Assembly (NCBI GenBank): GCA_916048095.2
Contig: OU696574.1
Coordinates: forward strand, 1,377,501 to 1,441,500
Direction: 5' to 3'
DNA: 64,000 bases
Source: Sacculina carcini
Taxonomy: Eukaryota > Arthropoda > Thecostraca > Sacculinidae
Shown here: positions 40,610 to 51,468 of the stretch, in pieces
Position numbering within the stretch: position 1 is the first letter of the stretch
How the letters are laid out: each line of letters begins with the position of its first letter
Notes under the pieces: model-generated
Databases searched by the model: none
The model's input: the letters and a program-made list of their open reading frames with translations, nothing else
What the model was told of the DNA's origin: nothing
Position numbers and translations under genes: made by a program

Positions 40610-41888
40610 TGTGTGTCTGTGTGTGTGTGTGTGTTTGTGTGTGTGTGTTTGTGTGAGTGCGTGCTCAAAATCCCATAAATTCGCACAATAAAGGCACACA
40701 TTCATAAAGACATACATATACACAAACACACAGACACACACACCTAAATTTCTAGGCAAATAATATTTGCATTTAATATATTACATTTTGGTCATCTTCA
40801 GAATACTCTGTAATATGAATTACAGCCAATATTTGAGGAGATCATACTAAAAGCAAATATATTTTCTCGTACCAACGATTCAGGCCTTTTTAATGGTTTC
40901 CGGATTGAGTGATTGGGAGAACGGAAAACACAGAATGTCGTTCTCATGACAACGTACACGATGCATGAACCACGCTATCTGTCACTGTGTTGAGTGCTTT
41001 TTTGCTAAACAAAAAGAAGGCAGAAGCGTCTGGACATCTGGAAAATGTCGATGGTAAGTTTGGAATGGTGCATCTGACGAAGATACATTGCGTTTGCATT
41101 CATGCGTACATCAGCCAGCTAAAATTAAGTGTGTTGCTCATGCTAGCTCACCTAGCATTGACCTACATTCTCAATAGTGTTGATCACGTCTTCGTCCGTC
41201 TTATGCCACTTTGCATAATATTGAGCCAATTTATGACCTTTCATCTGTGACTTAACTGAGCTTGTTTAGCTTGATTTTCAGCTTCGTATTTAGAGAATCA
41301 AATACTGATACATTCAGAACCGTTGCGAGGAACTATGGGCCGCCCCCCGAAGCATCATTTGGGGCCCCCATTATAAGTATAGCACCAAATAGTGAATGTA
41401 TTTATTAGACATAATCACATAATACAAACTCAGGTGAAAACATTTGAGCAAAAAGGTAAAGGCTATACATAATAAATATGATAAATTATAATATCAAACG
41501 TGAAGCAACGGGGCCACTCAACATTCGGGCCCCCCAGGGGTGTGGGGGGCGGTTGCTACGGCTCTGGATACGTTCCATGTGTATCCTATTTGTCAATATG
41601 CTTGCAAAATATAGTTGGTTGCATCAAATTGGCATACAAGTGTTTTTTTGTCCTTACCTTATGGTGAGAGAACACAATGGAAGATCTCACGTGTTGCAGG
41701 TATAAAATGTGATTAAGAAGTGAAATATGGAATAGAAATAGTATTTTTTCTCACCGGGGATGCCTCGCGGGTCTTCCTTCTTCAAATGCTCAATCACCGT
41801 ACGTATTGTATTTTCGATTTTCACCTCGGCAGAGCGTCGCATACGAGTCAAGTCCTCCTCCTTATTGGGTGTGACTGGCACATCACAT

Positions 41889-41969
<81 letters not shown>

Positions 41970-42916
41970 ACACATACACACAGGGATAAAAATTTGTTTA
42001 GAAACCAATCGATAAGCCACTAATTTTTTGAAGGATTAATTTACTGTTTTACGACGAAAATGATACACTTTCGATTGATTAAAATGTCTCACCCAGTTCT
42101 TGAATGAAGTCCAAATTGGGTGAGATGATATTTCAGTAAGTGTTCAATTCAAATGTATTGTTTCCTTGGTATCACATGCCAGATTTGTCCGTATAAATAT
42201 CACATTAAATACCGTAATCAAGATAGAGTAAGCAAGGTCTTATGGGATACCAGCAGTACTTGGGACTCCCATTATAAATGAAACACCCTTATACTATAGG
42301 TTCAACTTTGGGAAAATGCAGTTACGATCAGCCCCTCGGTCCCTTGGGGACTTACGGTACTTTTATGAGATAATTTATTATTAAATTAAATATCATGCGT
42401 GATGCAACAGCCCCCTCAACACTCGCCCCCCCCCCGGAGATACATTGATACTATTTTTTCTCGTTGATTGTTGTTTGATGATTATTGGTTTTTATTTTTT
42501 ATTTTTGCTTGATTCATATTTACTTTGATAGTGTTTATATTGAGAGGGACATTCTCCTATAAATACTTGACTTAGCCCATTACTCCCGGTAATCTCATAT
42601 GAGATCATTAAAAATTGTTTGTGTTTTGTAGTGTTTTTATATATCAATATTAACACATTTAATCATTACGCCATGTTTACTAGGAACAGTTCTTCGATAT
42701 CTCAAATTTATTTATGCATAAACTTGAAAATGTCGAAGCTGTCGTACTCAAAATAATGCATGGATTGCAACGATGCTTACATGCAACTTCGAAACTGTGG
42801 AAGTCGGCGATATCTGATATCCAGCTAGGCAAGAAAGGCATTGCGTTGCAGACTCGCTCCGTAGCGTAGCTCAACATCACCACCACAAACGTCACTTTCA
42901 TCATGAACCTCATCAT
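31940..42916 (-). CDS. Secreted protein with two TULIP / group-7-allergen-like domains
   Basis: Eight exons in gene order: 42916-42781, 41874-41755, 39022-38877, 37508-37350, 36869-36682, 33764-33620, 33308-33181, 32306-31940; phases agree, 462 residues. A signal peptide (MKVTFVVVMLSYA) is followed by domain 1 (exons 2-5) and domain 2 (exons 6-8). Each domain has an amphipathic first helix, a DP-x-M/N-x-P turn (SDPMPVDAEVD; YDPLNMPEIQRS), a strand-rich middle (IQLSNMSLTGL; ILLSDGVLTGL) and a long C-terminal helix. This is the Der p 7/JHBP-like lipid-binding fold; single-domain forms of about 215 residues are usual in mites, so this looks like an internal duplication. Likely role: extracellular binding of a hydrophobic ligand (inference). 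Exon 1 and exon 3 starts are the least certain. Introns carry a 51-bp array, an 8-bp array and MITEs. Confidence 0.78.
32330..32396. repeat. CA-rich tract before the last exon of the double-TULIP gene
   Basis: (CA)n and ATACACA units; on the gene strand a TG tract starting about 24 nt before the acceptor at 32306. Confidence 0.85.
32878..33172 (-). mobile_element. MITE family H2, copy 2 (reverse orientation)
   Basis: Ends CAGTGACGGCGCCAG and CCGCCACTG are inverted repeats; the interior is the reverse complement of the copies at 3613, 50179 and 52908. Its right end lies 8 nt inside the intron that follows the 33181-33308 exon, next to the GTGAGTTG donor. Confidence 0.75.
33924..34238 (+). mobile_element. 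Repeat family D1, copy 2, with 8-bp target duplication
   Basis: A 315-bp element between direct repeats GTGGCTAG at 33916-33923 and 34239-34246 (the match extends to GTGGCTAGCAT). The interior matches 4916-5285. It begins CATGGGCGCAG and ends CACCCCTT. Probably a non-autonomous DNA transposon, since hAT elements duplicate 8 bp. Confidence 0.75.
34247..36681. other. Large intron of the double-TULIP gene between its two domains
   Basis: Mostly unique AT-rich DNA with CA/TG tracts at about 34554-34615, 34711-34752 and 35249-35270. A repeat resembling a decayed H2 copy occurs at about 35010-35215 (AACCCCTTTCGCCACC, TTTAGCCCCTCAGTGG), and an A/T-rich patch at about 35850-35930. No exon was recognised. 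Confidence 0.4.
37652..38550. repeat. 51-bp minisatellite, about 17-18 copies
   Basis: Period 51 bp (for example ATTCAC recurs at 37805 and 37856). Each unit has two similar halves starting CTAAGAGAGGACAT and CTAAGAGAAGACAC. Copies differ by only a few bases, so the array is young or homogenised. It lies in the intron between exons at 38877 and 37508 of the double-TULIP gene. Confidence 0.95.
39396..40070. repeat. 8-bp (CTAACTGA)n array, about 84 copies
   Basis: About 675 bp of almost perfect octamer repeat with rare substitutions (AGCTGACT, CTGTCTAA, AACTATCT). It lies in the intron between exons at 41755 and 39022 of the double-TULIP gene. Confidence 0.95.
40531..40633 (+). repeat. (GT)n microsatellite
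   Basis: Pure GT for about 78 bp, then TCTG-interrupted GT. A smaller GT block is at 40335-40390. Confidence 0.95.
41315..41566. mobile_element. MITE family H3, copy 1 (hAT-like)
   Basis: A 252-bp element with inverted ends CAGAACCGTTGCGAGG and GGTTGCTACGGCTCTG, flanked by GATACATT (41307-41314) and GATACGTT (41567-41574), 7 of 8 matching. Relatives lie at about 42235-42440 and 46640-46803. Confidence 0.75.
41889..41975. repeat. (CA)n tract upstream of a double-TULIP exon acceptor
   Basis: About 75 bp of pure CA; TG on the gene strand, ending about 15 nt before the acceptor of the 41874-41755 exon. Confidence 0.9.
42235..42440. mobile_element. MITE family H3, degraded copy
   Basis: Shares with 41315-41566 the parts TTGGGACTCCCATTATAA, AATATCATGCGTGATGCAAC and CCCCTCAACACTCG. 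Ends not defined. Confidence 0.45.
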
Positions 42917-43617
42917 GATCGACACAGCTGCTGTGATTGTCTGCTTGTCTGTCTGTCTGTCTGCATTCTCAACCAGCGCCTCAACAAGTTTACAAGCTGA
43001 GCATTTTTTTTATTTGAGCGTATTGCACGCGGCTAGAAATCATTTCATCTTGGAAACTATTTCTGGCGGCTTTTTCGCCAATATATTATTACGCCGCAAT
43101 CAATTACTGAAAACATTGGACTGAAATCAAACCAACTCATAATTGAATTAAAACAAACATTCGGATGATAATATGAAAAATTTCAGAATAAACAACAGCT
43201 CACCTCGTGTGATCACAGTCCAATATTGATTCAAATCTAGCGAATTCAATCTAGCTGTCTAGACTGTAGTGGCACTACACAATTAAGAGTAGAATTCAGT
43301 ATGCTATCAAACACGATACGACCCACAGCCACACACACACGTTTGCTAGTAGAACCAGGCTGTCCGAGGGAGATGAGCGAGAAAACTTTCAGTTGAAGGT
43401 CAAAACCCCACAAGTGTATGATTGAGCTAATTCACAAGCACAGCCTATGATAAATGACAATATAATCTCACTGGACTCATTCAGACCGAGGCGTACCGAG
43501 TCAGTTCTGTAAGAGTCACACACAAATAGATTGATTTTCGAGTTGAAAATATGCAATAGCTCAAATTCGAACCGCCAATAGGCACGTTCACAATCACACT
43601 GTCAAATTTCATTGCGT
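42917..43617. other. Upstream region of the double-TULIP gene
   Basis: Unique AT-rich DNA with short (CTGT)n at about 42939-42963. The promoter of the minus-strand gene should be here; no motif was assigned. Confidence 0.35.
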
Positions 43618-43872
43618 ACAAACACACACACAAACACACACACACACACACATACACACACACACACACACAAACACACATACACACATACACACATACA
43701 CACAAACACTCACACATATACACATGCACTCATATATATACACATGCACACACTCAAGCATATATATAAATAAATACACACACACATATATATACACACG
43801 TACACACACGTACCCACTGACACACACACACACACACCCACACTGACACACACACTGACACACATACAAACA

Positions 43873-43964
<92 letters not shown>
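43618..43964. repeat. CA-rich microsatellite cluster
   Basis: Degenerate CA/TATA mix at 43618-43870 and a pure (CA)n run at about 43878-43960. Confidence 0.9.
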
Positions 43965-44499
43965 TACACAAGCGCTCGAATGCTGGTGTGTGTGAGAATG
44001 AATCTGAAGAGGAAAATAAAGAGGTCGTGTTATTCGTGTCAATTGTTGTGTCCAGCAAAAAACAACACTGGCATATCAAGCGAACAGAAGAGCAGGGAAT
44101 TATTTTGGTTTTTGGTTTTTTATTTTGGTTATTTTGGTCTTTTTACGAAATATTTTTATATAAATTGGCAGTTGAAATGAATATTTTTTGCTCGATTTTT
44201 GACTAGTTTGAAATGTGAGAAAAATATAGACAAATTTGCATATTATCTCATAAACTACATTTTTGATTAAAGGACTTATTTTGACTATCGTCCCTTTTTT
44301 CGTTAAAATTGCATTTATCCGTGATAATAAATCAAATTCTGGCTATTTGATATGTCAACACCCGTTGGTCGATTCTATGTGCGACCAGTCAACAATAGAT
44401 TCGCTAAGCCTCACACGAGAAGATATGCCCAGGTAGTGTGAGAGAGGTAATATACCTGTGTCCACTAAGTGAATGCATATATTCAGTGCACTTGTGCAT

Positions 44500-45095
44500 A
44501 CAACAACAACAACAACAATGTATTTGTATAGCGCTCACATAGAAACAAGCGCGAAAGAGACAACAATGAGAAACAACAGTACACGATTACAAGATGTGCG
44601 AACAGAAGTAGAAAATTAACAGAAAGCCAAAAAAATGGAGATAAATATATTGAAGATAAATAAAAACATAAGTAATTCTAAAATTAGTGTCATAGGGAAG
44701 CGTAAGGTGTAAGAGTGCGAGAAGTGGGATCCACAGATTTAGCAAGAATATATTTACGAAGTGAGGAGGAAAATCTAATAAAGGACGAAGAGGAAGTGAT
44801 TGAGGAAGAAAGATCATTGTAGACCCGAGGCGCATAGAAAGAAAAGGATTTTGCGGACCAAGGTGACTCGTTGATAGCGCGAGGACAGGATAAAGGACGA
44901 TGAACACGAGAATATAAGTCACTAGAAGAAACTAGAAGATCAACAAGATAGGACGGGGAAGAGCTATTGTGAAGAATTATATATATGAGACAACACAGCC
45001 GAAAATGAATCCTAGGAATGATGGGAAGCCAGTGGAATTGGAGCAAGTATTGAGAGGTATGGCGAGAACAAGAGCCTACAAGAGCACGTGATAAA
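44500..45095 (-). mobile_element. L2/CR1-like LINE 3' end (family B), longer copy
   Basis: The minus strand encodes the end of a LINE reverse transcriptase: LQFHWLPIIPRIHFRLCC, PSYLVDLL, APRVYNDLSSSI, SSLRKYILAK, split by at least one frameshift. The 3' UTR carries GTGAGCGCTATACAAATACA and ends in (GTT)n. The same element, shorter, is at 25480-25752. Its truncated 5' end lies about 50 bp from the opsin 1 promoter elements. Confidence 0.8.
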
Positions 45096-45143
45096 TATGT
45101 GATCGATCATAGAGGCCTGCGACTGGAATCCCTTCAATTTCGC

Positions 45144-45171
45144 TAATCCCATCAGTGTGCACGTTATAAAA
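45144..45171 (+). promoter_or_regulatory. Candidate opsin 1 core promoter: TAATCC site plus TATA box
   Basis: TAATCC (45144-45149), the binding site of Otd/Otx-type K50 homeodomains, precedes TATAAAA (45165-45171), about 130 bp upstream of the opsin 1 ATG. Opsin 2 has the same order and spacing. The link to photoreceptor expression is inference from known r-opsin promoters. Confidence 0.55.
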
Positions 45172-45301
45172 ACAGGTACACACACAGGCGACGATCATTT
45201 GTTCAGATTGCAACACACAAACACACACTCACTCACACACACACGGCACATATACAGGTGCCTGTATAGGACGCGTCGTGGTTGCGGCTTGGATAGTCAA
45301 A

Positions 45302-48300
45302 ATGGCTCTGGTGAGTTTTGTACATCAATTGTCGGTTGGTAGAGAAACTATTGGCGTAGTACGATATATCGTATATTAAGTATTAGGGAATATAATGAGA
45401 TGGGATGCATATGCTCACATTTATTCAAATATACCTTCAAATATGTACTTCGTGCAAGGCATATTTGAAGCTTATATGTGATTTGTGCTAAGCTATTGAC
45501 CAATTGACAGGGTAATATGCTAATGATTTCACACTGTTACTGATTCATCAGATGTGAAAATATTTATATATGCGTTTAGAAAATAATTTTGATTTTGTTC
45601 AATCTTATTATATTTTATGTGTTTTCAATTTCTTATTGTGGTTTATATTTCTCATATATTATGTTTTTATATTGTAATAAAAATAAAAATAATGAGTGAA
45701 TAATATCAATAGGAAACAATTGTGCTCTCGCATTACTTGAAAATTTTCAATAATAACTATTTAGATGAAATTATATCTGATTAAATTGGATTTTTCCGCG
45801 ACCAAGTAACTAGCGGCGCTTATATGGCTAAAATATGGAGAAAAAGAACGAAATTTGAACAGACAAGATAGCACAAATATTCCATACAATCAATAAGAGG
45901 TGTTTCTCAAAGACTTGTACATTCTCTACGCAACATACCCTGCAAAGGATGCTGTGCAATAAATGCGCAATTCTACTTGTCGAGTGATATTATGCAATTG
46001 CATGCAACCCCGGGCTGGACAAACTGAAGCCTTATAGGATCACTGCGTTTTTATGTTTCGATGGTGTATGACTTGATAATGCACGATGCAACTTCTCAAT
46101 TGGCTGTCACAATTACAGAGTTAGAGTCAGAGTCACAATTATCTTTGAAAATGCCTATTCAATCCTTGTTTTTGTCCTTTTGTTGCTTCGAGTCCTAGGG
46201 GGCCCGTGACAAAATGCCACACACATTATCCAAATATGTGTGGTAGATTTTGTGTTTAATTCTGCCTATATTATATAAGTTGTTTATTATTTTTGTTATC
46301 TGCGGTGACAGTGCGTAATCATTGTACTGTAATCATCCTATATTATGACTGTGTCTACGAGTTTTGCTTTCCATTGAATTTCCAACAAGGAGTTTTCAAT
46401 TTTTATATAGATAAAAACACTGTACATGTTTATTTTATCACTATTTTTGTGTAGTAATAGGCCATTAATGAATTTACCGTATTAAAACTGTGTACTGGTA
46501 TAGTGGTATGGTAATAATACCTTGCTTGATCAACATTTTCGAGTGGGTTCATTGGCATGGCATAGTTTAGGAACCCCTGATACTGTGTATGTACATTAGG
46601 ATATTATGCACAGAGTCATTGAAAGGTATTATAACCCTGAGAAGGCAATACTGGGGCCCCAATATAATAGAAATCTGACGCTGAGAAGATGAGAGAGAGA
46701 TTTTAATATCGTGCGTGAAGTAAAGGGACCTTTCAGGCCCTCGGGACCTTTCAACACTCGGGACCTCCCTGGCTGGGGATTCGAGGGGCGGTTGCTACGG
46801 ATCTTTACATATAAATATCAAATATAACTATAATTTATACATCAATTTCTTTCACATTGGAAACAGCAATACAACATTCAACTGCATATAACCATATAGA
46901 ATATGTGATAAATTGTGAAATATGTAAATAATTGTGTAAATATATGCGTCTCTATGTCTTTGTGGATATGGCTGTGTGTATGTATGTATGGCTGTGTGTG
47001 TGCGTTCTTGTTTTGATCAGCCTCTCTCATCGGGCATCACCAATGACCAGTTTGGTTGGATGTTTGATCCGGATGCCCGTGTTCCGGATACAGCCCCGGC
47101 CGACATGCAGGATATGATTCCCAAACACTGGAACAATTTCGCGCCCGTCAGTCCGCTGTGGCACTACATGTTGGGCATGATCTACATTCTGCTTTGTAAG
47201 TCTCTAATCACGCTTATGGTTAAAAAACGATCAAACTCATACAAAACTCACGTTGTTGCTTTCGATAAAACGTCAGAGATCATATTGACTCATATTGATC
47301 ATATTGTAGTGGTAGCACACCCGCCTCACAAGCTGGAGGACCGTGGTTCGAATCCCGGCGGAGGAGAATTTCATTGGGCGAAATCTATAATCCAACAGCC
47401 CCTGTCCACCCAGCAGTAAATGAAAGTACCAGATATCAGTCATGTGTTGTGTCATGTATTATGGAGAGGTGGCCCTCATACGTATTTCGTCCTTGTGGCG
47501 CCATAGCGTGGAGAGGGTCGGTTCTGCGGTGGCAGCGAGCTGCACGGGACACACCTGTGTGTTCATAAGCTTCGGCTTCTTCCCGTGTAGCAGCTGTCAC
47601 TTGAGACCTTCAACCTTTAACCTATATCAAGTGGTCGGCAAAGTGAGGAAAAATTGTCATCCGCAATTTTCATCAGATCAGATCAGTCGGGCTTAAGTTG
47701 TCGTAGTAGAAAGTATCAACTGGATTGGTATAATTATGTCCAATGCAAAACTGTATTCTGCCATGATACGCCCGAGCCGTTCGACGGACTCATATAAGTA
47801 TAAGCATAATATCATCAATAACCGAGATAACATGGTAAGTAATTGGGTTTGACGCCAAGTGCAATTATTATATGCCTCTATTTAAGAATTTGTTACCTCT
47901 GGTAACTGTATGTTCCCCTGTTGTCCGTGTATCGCAGTGGTTTTTAACCTTTTTCATTGTCAGCATCATTTTCAAATGAGAAGTGAGTCCTCACTTCCTT
48001 TGTATTCAAAGATTTCAGTATTTGCTCATTGTATATTACAGGCTAAAGTTCCTGTAAGAGAAAGTTCCTGTAAGTTTTTCACACCGAAATATGAAGCGTA
48101 GTTAAAAACATATTTTCTTGAATTTTTCACAGAATTCCTCGCACTCCTTAGGAACAAGTCTGGCACCCCTAGTGGTGTGAATACCCCCGGTTAAGAACCC
48201 CTGCTCTATCGGGACGCATTCTAAATATCACAGTTTGGTATGAGACAATGGCGATCTAAGCGAAATCATCTTTTGCAACATTGGTAACTCAAGTTTGGTG

Positions 48301-49283
48301 GCCATTGATTTTATGCGTGTTATCCGACAGTTGTGGTCTCCTTTTGTGGCAATCTCACCACGCTCTACCTGTTTACAAAGGATAAAGGACTCAGGTCTCC
48401 GTCCAACACGCTTGTCATCAACCTGGCGCTGTCCGACTTCATCATGACCATGACCAACCATCCTCCGTTCATATACAACGCCTTCTCGGGTGGAGCATGG
48501 CAACTTGGTCCTCGTATTTGCGAACTGGGCGGATTTTTTGGCGCCGTGGCTGGTCTCAGTGCCATTCTCACACTGGTGGCCATCAGCTGGGATCGCTATC
48601 GAGTCATCGTGCAGTCGTTCAACGCAGCCCCGTTCACTTCTGGCAAGGCAGCTTTCGTCATCCTGATGGTATGGGCGTACACTCTGGCGTTCACACTGCT
48701 GCCATTCTTTGGCATTGGAGCATATGTTCCCGAGGGTATTCTGGACTCGTGCACCTTTGACTACCTGGACAGGTCGCCCTCCAATCAAGCGTATATTTAC
48801 TGTTGTATTTTCTTCTTCTACTTTGTGCCAGTCTCCGCTATTGTGTTCTTCTACTATCACATTGTAAATGCTGTAATTTCACACGAAAGGGCACTGAAGG
48901 AGCAGGCCAAAAAGATGAACGTGACTTCATTGAGAAGCAACGTCGACCAGGATAAACAATCTGCAGAAATTCGCATCGCCAAGGTGGCCTTGACCAACGT
49001 CATGATCTGGGTCAGTTGCTGGACTCCGTATGCGATCGTCGTGTTTCTCGGAATTTCCGGACGTGAGATGCTAGTGACTCCTCTGGTCTCGGCCCTGCCC
49101 GCGCTCTTCGCCAAAGCTGTGAGCACGTACAACCCTCTGGTGTACGCGCTGTCGCACCCCAAGTTCCGCGCCGCCTTGCGTCAACACATGCCGTGGGTGT
49201 GCATCAGTGACGATCAGCCCAAAGGCAAGGCAGAAGTCGAATCGACTGCTTCTCAGGAAACCACCAAACAAGACAAGTCTTGA
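45302..49283 (+). CDS. Gq-type (rhabdomeric) opsin 1
   Basis: Three exons: 45302-45310 (only MAL), 47021-47195, 48331-49283; phases agree, 378 residues. The N-terminus has the arthropod opsin phrase PKHWNNFAPVSPLWHY before TM1. Also seen are GN in TM1, LALSD in TM2, WDRYRV after TM3, the disulfide pair at about residues 125 and 202, counterion Glu at about 196 (VPEGILDSC), AKKMNVTSLRS and AEIRIAKVAL in loop 3, CWTPYA in TM6, the retinal-binding Lys at about 323 (FAKAVSTYNPLVY), and the HPK motif of Gq-coupled opsins (SHPKFRAAL). The usual Tyr113 site is Gly (CELGGFF). Family role: light-activated GPCR in photoreceptor membranes. The three-codon first exon was set by analogy with opsin 2 and by phase. 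Confidence 0.9.
45361..46975. other. Intron 1 of opsin 1
   Basis: AT-rich unique DNA with an H3-like MITE remnant at about 46640-46803 (GGACCTTTCAACACTCGGGA, GGGGCGGTTGCTACGGATC). No exon was recognised. Confidence 0.4.
47303..47622 (+). mobile_element. tRNA-derived SINE, copy 1
   Basis: The tRNA-like head has an A box near 47307-47318 (TAGTGGTAGCAC) and a perfect B box GGTTCGAATCC at 47345-47355, with CCTCACAAG in the anticodon position as in tRNA-Val(CAC). A conserved body of about 250 bp follows (TGTGGCGCCATAGCGTGG, GCGAGCTGCACGGGACACAC, GTAGCAGCTGTCACTTGA), shared with 54235-54556 and 58467-58798. It lies in opsin 1 intron 2. Confidence 0.85.
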
Positions 49284-49381
49284 GCAACATCCAATATCCA
49301 GCATATATATATAGGTCGGTATGAAAGCTGCACTCCATTGCGTTTCTTCTGTCCCCTCGCACCATTACACGTAGATGCACC

Positions 49382-49387
49382 AATAAA
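49382..49387 (+). terminator. Polyadenylation signal of opsin 1
   Basis: AATAAA about 100 nt after the opsin 1 stop. Confidence 0.6.
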
Positions 49388-50178
49388 TATACGTATTATA
49401 CTTGCATGACGATCAAGATAGACCAAAAAGATGCTGCATTCACTTGAAACACTATATCGCAAATGAGAATTGTAAATCACGGTTGATGAATAGCATCAGA
49501 ATGTGATTGTGCGTAATTCACATTGGCACACACATGATGACTGGAAAAACACACCACGAAACCCCTCTTCTCAAAGTAGAACTTATCCCTTCTGTTGTCG
49601 TTCTGCCGTCTATCGTTCTGTTGATGTGCATCGTCTTCTCCGCAGGGTGTTGTGATTGTCATTCTTGTACTGTCAACGACAAATCGAATATTATCGTCTC
49701 GTTGTGTTGTTCAGAATATGTTCCATTTTATTTGTGTGCAATTGTTTGCTTTCTAGCTAGCTGCATTGTTAATTTCCAATTGCAATCGATGTGCATGGGC
49801 AAAATTATTGTCTTGTAAAATTCGGACGCGAACGCTGTGTTTGCTAGTTATTTGATGAATGCTGGTATACAAGGCAACTTACCGTTCATTTGTGAAAATT
49901 ATTGTCGCTTGGATTCAATTTGTGCCGTCTAATTCGTTACACAAGAATCACTCAACCGCTGGCCTTCGTGTAGTGACAATTTGCCACTGTAGTCAGCCAG
50001 ATTCACTCAATTAATCACCAATAGCTGCAAGGTGTGCACGTGAATACAGGTGAAGATGCTGGTGAAGTGTTTCAATCAGACGACACCAAAATAAACGTAA
50101 TTATTTCATTTGTCTTTGTACATTGTAAAGTCGATTAATAACTAAAAAAACAAACTGTTTTTGCATGCGTCTGCGTCT
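49388..50178. other. Gap between the convergent opsins, left part
   Basis: AT-rich unique DNA without repeats or recognised genes. An open frame at 49507-49818 has no family similarity. Confidence 0.4.
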
Positions 50179-50461
50179 CAGTGGCGGCGCCAAGGGGGGG
50201 GGGGGCTTGATCCCCCCAAATATGTCAAGCCCCCCAAATCATGATCATGGATATTAAAATTTCTTATCACTGTAAATGAAATCCCGGAAATTTTGGTTCA
50301 AGTTCGAGGACTGAATCAGTGTGCCCCAGTCCCTTATTATAATATTATGTAGTCAGCGTTCGAGTGTAGCTCTTCATGCTTCGCCCAGCCCCCACAACTT
50401 TTTCCTTAGCCCCCCTTCCCCCCTCAGCCGCCCTATGGGAAAAATCCTGGCGCCGCCACTG
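50179..50461 (+). mobile_element. MITE family H2, copy 3
   Basis: The clearest H2 copy: 283 bp with ends CAGTGGCGGCGCCAAGG and CCTGGCGCCGCCACTG as inverted repeats and a G-run/C-run near the termini. The flanks CTGCGTCT and CTGCATCG match partly. Confidence 0.8.
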
Positions 50462-51468
50462 CTGCATCGCCAAGCGTCTCAAAGAAAAAACAAATGTTGA
50501 TAAAAGAAACAAAAAATAAAAAAATCCAGAACAAAACTTCAATATAATAGACAAAGGAGAAACGGACGTGTTAATAAAAAACAAAGAACAAAAACAAAGA
50601 AAAACTTGTAGTGTGCGTAGGTGAGGTGACCTGCTATGTTAGTTTGTACTCGTATTATGGTTATTCATGTTATATTTTGTGTTATTCGTTACAACAATAT
50701 AGTGTGCCCGTTCTGAACTCTTTACACCTTATAGACACAGACACACACACAAACACACACACAGACACACACACATGCATGATTACGAGAACAACCAGAA
50801 AGTAGTCTAGACAAATATGCAGATTCGAGTTTAGCTTTACATCCAGAGCGGGTATCAGCTATTTCTGTTGAGTTATACATCATCATTTTCAGAAACACCA
50901 CTAGCACAAATCAAGTATGAAGCTACATGTTCATTTCGGGACTCATTCGGCCTTGAACTCTCGTGTTGTTTCGCTATACGGAAGTCAATATGTAGGGATT
51001 GTGTCTAGAAGTGCAAGGAAAAGGCTACGTGCGAAATGAATGAATGAACGTTGCTGAATGAATGAATGAAATAGTATACAAGAAGAAACACCGACAGCAG
51101 ATAATGTTTCATCATATTATTTGATTTCGTTGGAAAATCCCAGTGTCAAGTTGGTCCGAACAATGCTGTGTAAACCTACGTAGCGTGACGGTGTGTTTCC
51201 GAAACATCTACGCCACGATGGTCTGTGCAGTGGGCATATAAGCCGAGCTTGTTGTTGGTCCAGCTTTGAATGTATTTTCGCGACAGTTTGTGAATCATAC
51301 AACTTCAATGGAGTGAATACACATTGATATCATACTAGTGGCAGCAGAACAATCAACAAAAGCTGACAGAAAACAACAAGGTCGCGTGACCTGGTAAAAC
51401 CCCGTCCTCAGGCTCAACAATTTCCATGGCTATTGAAAGTCAGACTAGGGCCAGTCTGTGACCAGATC
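50462..51468. other. Gap between the convergent opsins, right part
   Basis: AT-rich DNA with a (CA)n tract at about 50738-50773 and (GAAT)n patches at about 51037-51069. It should include the opsin 2 3' UTR, but no minus-strand AATAAA was seen. Confidence 0.4.

Noticed and set aside
47303..47380. Functional tRNA-Val gene
   Set aside because: A and B boxes are present, but the acceptor stem is not closed and the sequence continues into a repeated body found at two other sites, so it is a SINE head.
49507..49818. 103-codon open frame with hydrophobic stretches after opsin 1
   Set aside because: No similarity to a family, no splice or promoter context, and length is within chance in AT-rich DNA.
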